Source: an uncultured Verrucomicrobiales bacterium (GTDB lineage Bacteria > Verrucomicrobiota > Verrucomicrobiia > Verrucomicrobiales > Akkermansiaceae). Taken from it: 64,000 nt of DNA. Below, in pieces: positions 62,557-64,000 of the stretch. Each line of letters starts with the position of its first letter. The first letter of the stretch is position 1. Under the pieces are notes generated by a model. That model ran no database searches and had not been told where the DNA came from. It was given only the letters and a program-made list of their open reading frames with translations. A program made the translations under genes and the position numbers. Location: the NCBI GenBank assembly GCA_937944055.1, contig CALDZJ010000013.1, positions 1 to 64,000 of the forward strand, in the 5' to 3' direction.

Positions 62557-63696
62557 ATGAAAACACTCACACTCTTAGCACTCAGCTCCAGCATCGCACT
62601 TGCTGACATCGAGATCTATCCCACCCTCCATTTTAACGGAGTCGTCGGAGACACCTCAGCAGACTCCTTTGAGGACGTCGGCGGTCACGGACACGACCCT
62701 AATAATGAAGTCGCCCTACAAGCCCTCGACGTCGGCCTGAACATCCGCATCGACGACTGGTTCTCCGCCTTCGTAAACGGCATCATCTTCACCGACTCAG
62801 AACACGAGCTCGACATCGAGCTCGAAGAAGCCTTTGCCAAATTCAGCTCCATCCCAGGCGGCTTCGAGATTCGTGGCGGTCGCTTCCTAAACCGCATCGG
62901 CCTCCAAAATCACCTCCACCTTCACAGCTGGGATTTTGTAAACTCTAACCTCTCCACCTCCCAGCTCCTCGGAGAAGAAGGCCTCTTCACTGACGGCGTC
63001 GAAGTCACCTGGCAACGGGAATTTAACAAATCCTTCCTCGCCCTCACCGCAAGCTACGGCACCGTCCCCGAGCACGAAGAAGAAGAGGAAGAAGAAGGCG
63101 AAGAACACGCCAGCGCAGAAGAAGCCTTCTTTAACGATGAAATCTTCACCGCCCGCGCCCTCTTCGGCTATAACCACTCAGACTTCCACCAACACCGCCT
63201 CGGCCTAAACGGCGCATGGGGAGATAATGGCTACGGACGCAGCACCCGCCTTCACTCCATCGACTACACCTACACCTGGCGTGAAAATGGCCTCAATCCC
63301 GGCGGCCGCTCCTTCAGCATCGGCGCCGAGTACTACCACCGCGATGTCTCATGGACCCACCCTGAAAACGCCAACAACCAAGGGACCACCTCCCAAAACG
63401 CCTTCATGGCCTTCGTGAACTATCGCTTCGCTGACGAGTGGATCGCCGCCCTCCGCTATGAGCACCTCCAAGGCCGGAACGCCGGCCCAGAGCTCGATGA
63501 CGGAATCATCGAATACGCCTTCGCACCATCCGAGCGCGACCGCTTCTCCGTCGCCCTCACCCGCGAGTTTGAGTACAAAGACACCCTCTCACTCATCCGC
63601 CTCCAATACTCTCATGACCAAACCGAAGAAGGAGACGAGGACTCCGTCTTCCTCCAATTCGGCTTCAACTACGGCCGAGAAGATGAGGTCCGCTAA
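62557..63696 (+). CDS. Outer-membrane porin-like protein
   Basis: A 379-residue exported protein with a short signal (MKTLTLLALSSSIALA) and many amphipathic beta strands (FEIRGGRFLNRIGLQNHLHLHSWDFV; RSFSIGAEYYHRDVSW; AFMAFVNYRFADEWIAALRYEH; LIRLQYSHDQT). It ends with FLQFGFNYGREDEVR, consistent with a beta-barrel. Acidic and His-bearing loops (GGHGHDPNNE; HEEEEEEEGEEHASAEE) could bind metal. It sits between the outer-membrane factor and the adaptor of an efflux system. Substrate unknown. Confidence 0.7.
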   Translation: MKTLTLLALSSSIALADIEIYPTLHFNGVVGDTSADSFEDVGGHGHDPNNEVALQALDVGLNIRIDDWFSAFVNGIIFTDSEHELDIELEEAFAKFSSIPGGFEIRGGRFLNRIGLQNHLHLHSWDFVNSNLSTSQLLGEEGLFTDGVEVTWQREFNKSFLALTASYGTVPEHEEEEEEEGEEHASAEEAFFNDEIFTARALFGYNHSDFHQHRLGLNGAWGDNGYGRSTRLHSIDYTYTWRENGLNPGGRSFSIGAEYYHRDVSWTHPENANNQGTTSQNAFMAFVNYRFADEWIAALRYEHLQGRNAGPELDDGIIEYAFAPSERDRFSVALTREFEYKDTLSLIRLQYSHDQTEEGDEDSVFLQFGFNYGREDEVR

Positions 63697-63801
63697 CAAG
63701 CTCCTCCTCCAAGCCTAGATAAAAAAAGCCGCAGCCTCTCAAAACCACTCGTAGAGACACGCTCGCTTTTTTCAAAATTAGAGCCATAATTCTCCCGAAC
63801 T

Positions 63802-64000
63802 ATGGCTCAATTTTTTCGCCTCATCCTCCCCGTCATCATCCTCGGTGTCGGCTATTTGGGATATCAGAAGCTCGCGAAAAAAGAAGAAAAGAGCATCCCC
63901 ACCCGCCCTCCGAGACCACCCATCGAGGCCCAAGTCATCACCCTTAAACGCTCAGACTACCAAGTCACCCTAGAGTCTCAGGGCCTCGTCCAGCCCCACA
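63802..64000 (+). CDS. RND efflux periplasmic adaptor (HlyD/MFP), partial
   Basis: The first 66 codons of an adaptor cut by the right edge. It begins MAQFFRLILPVIILGVGYLGYQKLAKK (membrane anchor) and continues PPRPPIEAQVITLKRSDYQVTLESQGLVQPH, the characteristic first strands of RND adaptors. With the outer-membrane factor at 61090 it indicates a tripartite pump, whose inner-membrane transporter should lie to the right. Absent from the track because it has no stop. Confidence 0.82.
   Translation, partial: MAQFFRLILPVIILGVGYLGYQKLAKKEEKSIPTRPPRPPIEAQVITLKRSDYQVTLESQGLVQPH

Overview
The window reads as a chromosomal segment of a Verrucomicrobiota bacterium, most likely Verrucomicrobiales and probably marine or aquatic. 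The evidence is a set of family preferences typical of that phylum: DUF5069, a giant PVC-type beta-propeller/HEAT/cytochrome c protein, PEP-CTERM proteins ending in short Arg tails, CotH/lamin-tail-domain giants, LamG proteins and formylglycine sulfatases. Plus-strand genes favour C in the third codon position. I see no plasmid, phage, insertion sequence or CRISPR array.

Left part (1-17.5 kb): an RHS/YD-repeat remnant at the edge, DUF5069, class I fumarase, tRNA-Pro(TGG) with its terminator, and a tiny CPXCG-family gene with an in-frame UGA followed by a bacterial SECIS-like hairpin. This candidate selenoprotein is the most notable item. Then come a PEP-CTERM protein, a molybdate-type ABC transporter split into modA and modBC by two opposite-strand genes (a trypsin-like lipoprotein and the 1508-aa cytochrome protein), prfB with its programmed +1 frameshift, a lactonase, PEP carboxylase and a small RluA-type pseudouridine synthase.

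Middle part (17.7-39.8 kb): a secreted-protein region. It holds two CotH/LTD giants, two LamG proteins, a repeat-containing secreted protein, two PEP-CTERM proteins, a di-haem peroxidase, two sulfatases, an S41 protease and a LolA-like protein. Four of the large secreted proteins share a C-terminal module of about 60 residues and lack PEP-CTERM tails, so two different C-terminal ends coexist here.

Right part (39.9-64 kb): mostly housekeeping genes and small operons. These are a permease plus DUF1980 pair with a His/Asp-rich loop, MoxR, AvtA, a methyltransferase, an RluD-like enzyme, DUF2062, nrnA-truB-lspA, secG-rhomboid-aminotransferase, a three-gene overlapping TPM-domain operon, panD, a CAP protein, rnc, nadC-birA, and the start of an RND efflux locus (outer-membrane factor, porin-like protein, partial adaptor) cut by the right edge.

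All calls are from reading the sequence and the supplied ORF track. No database search was run.
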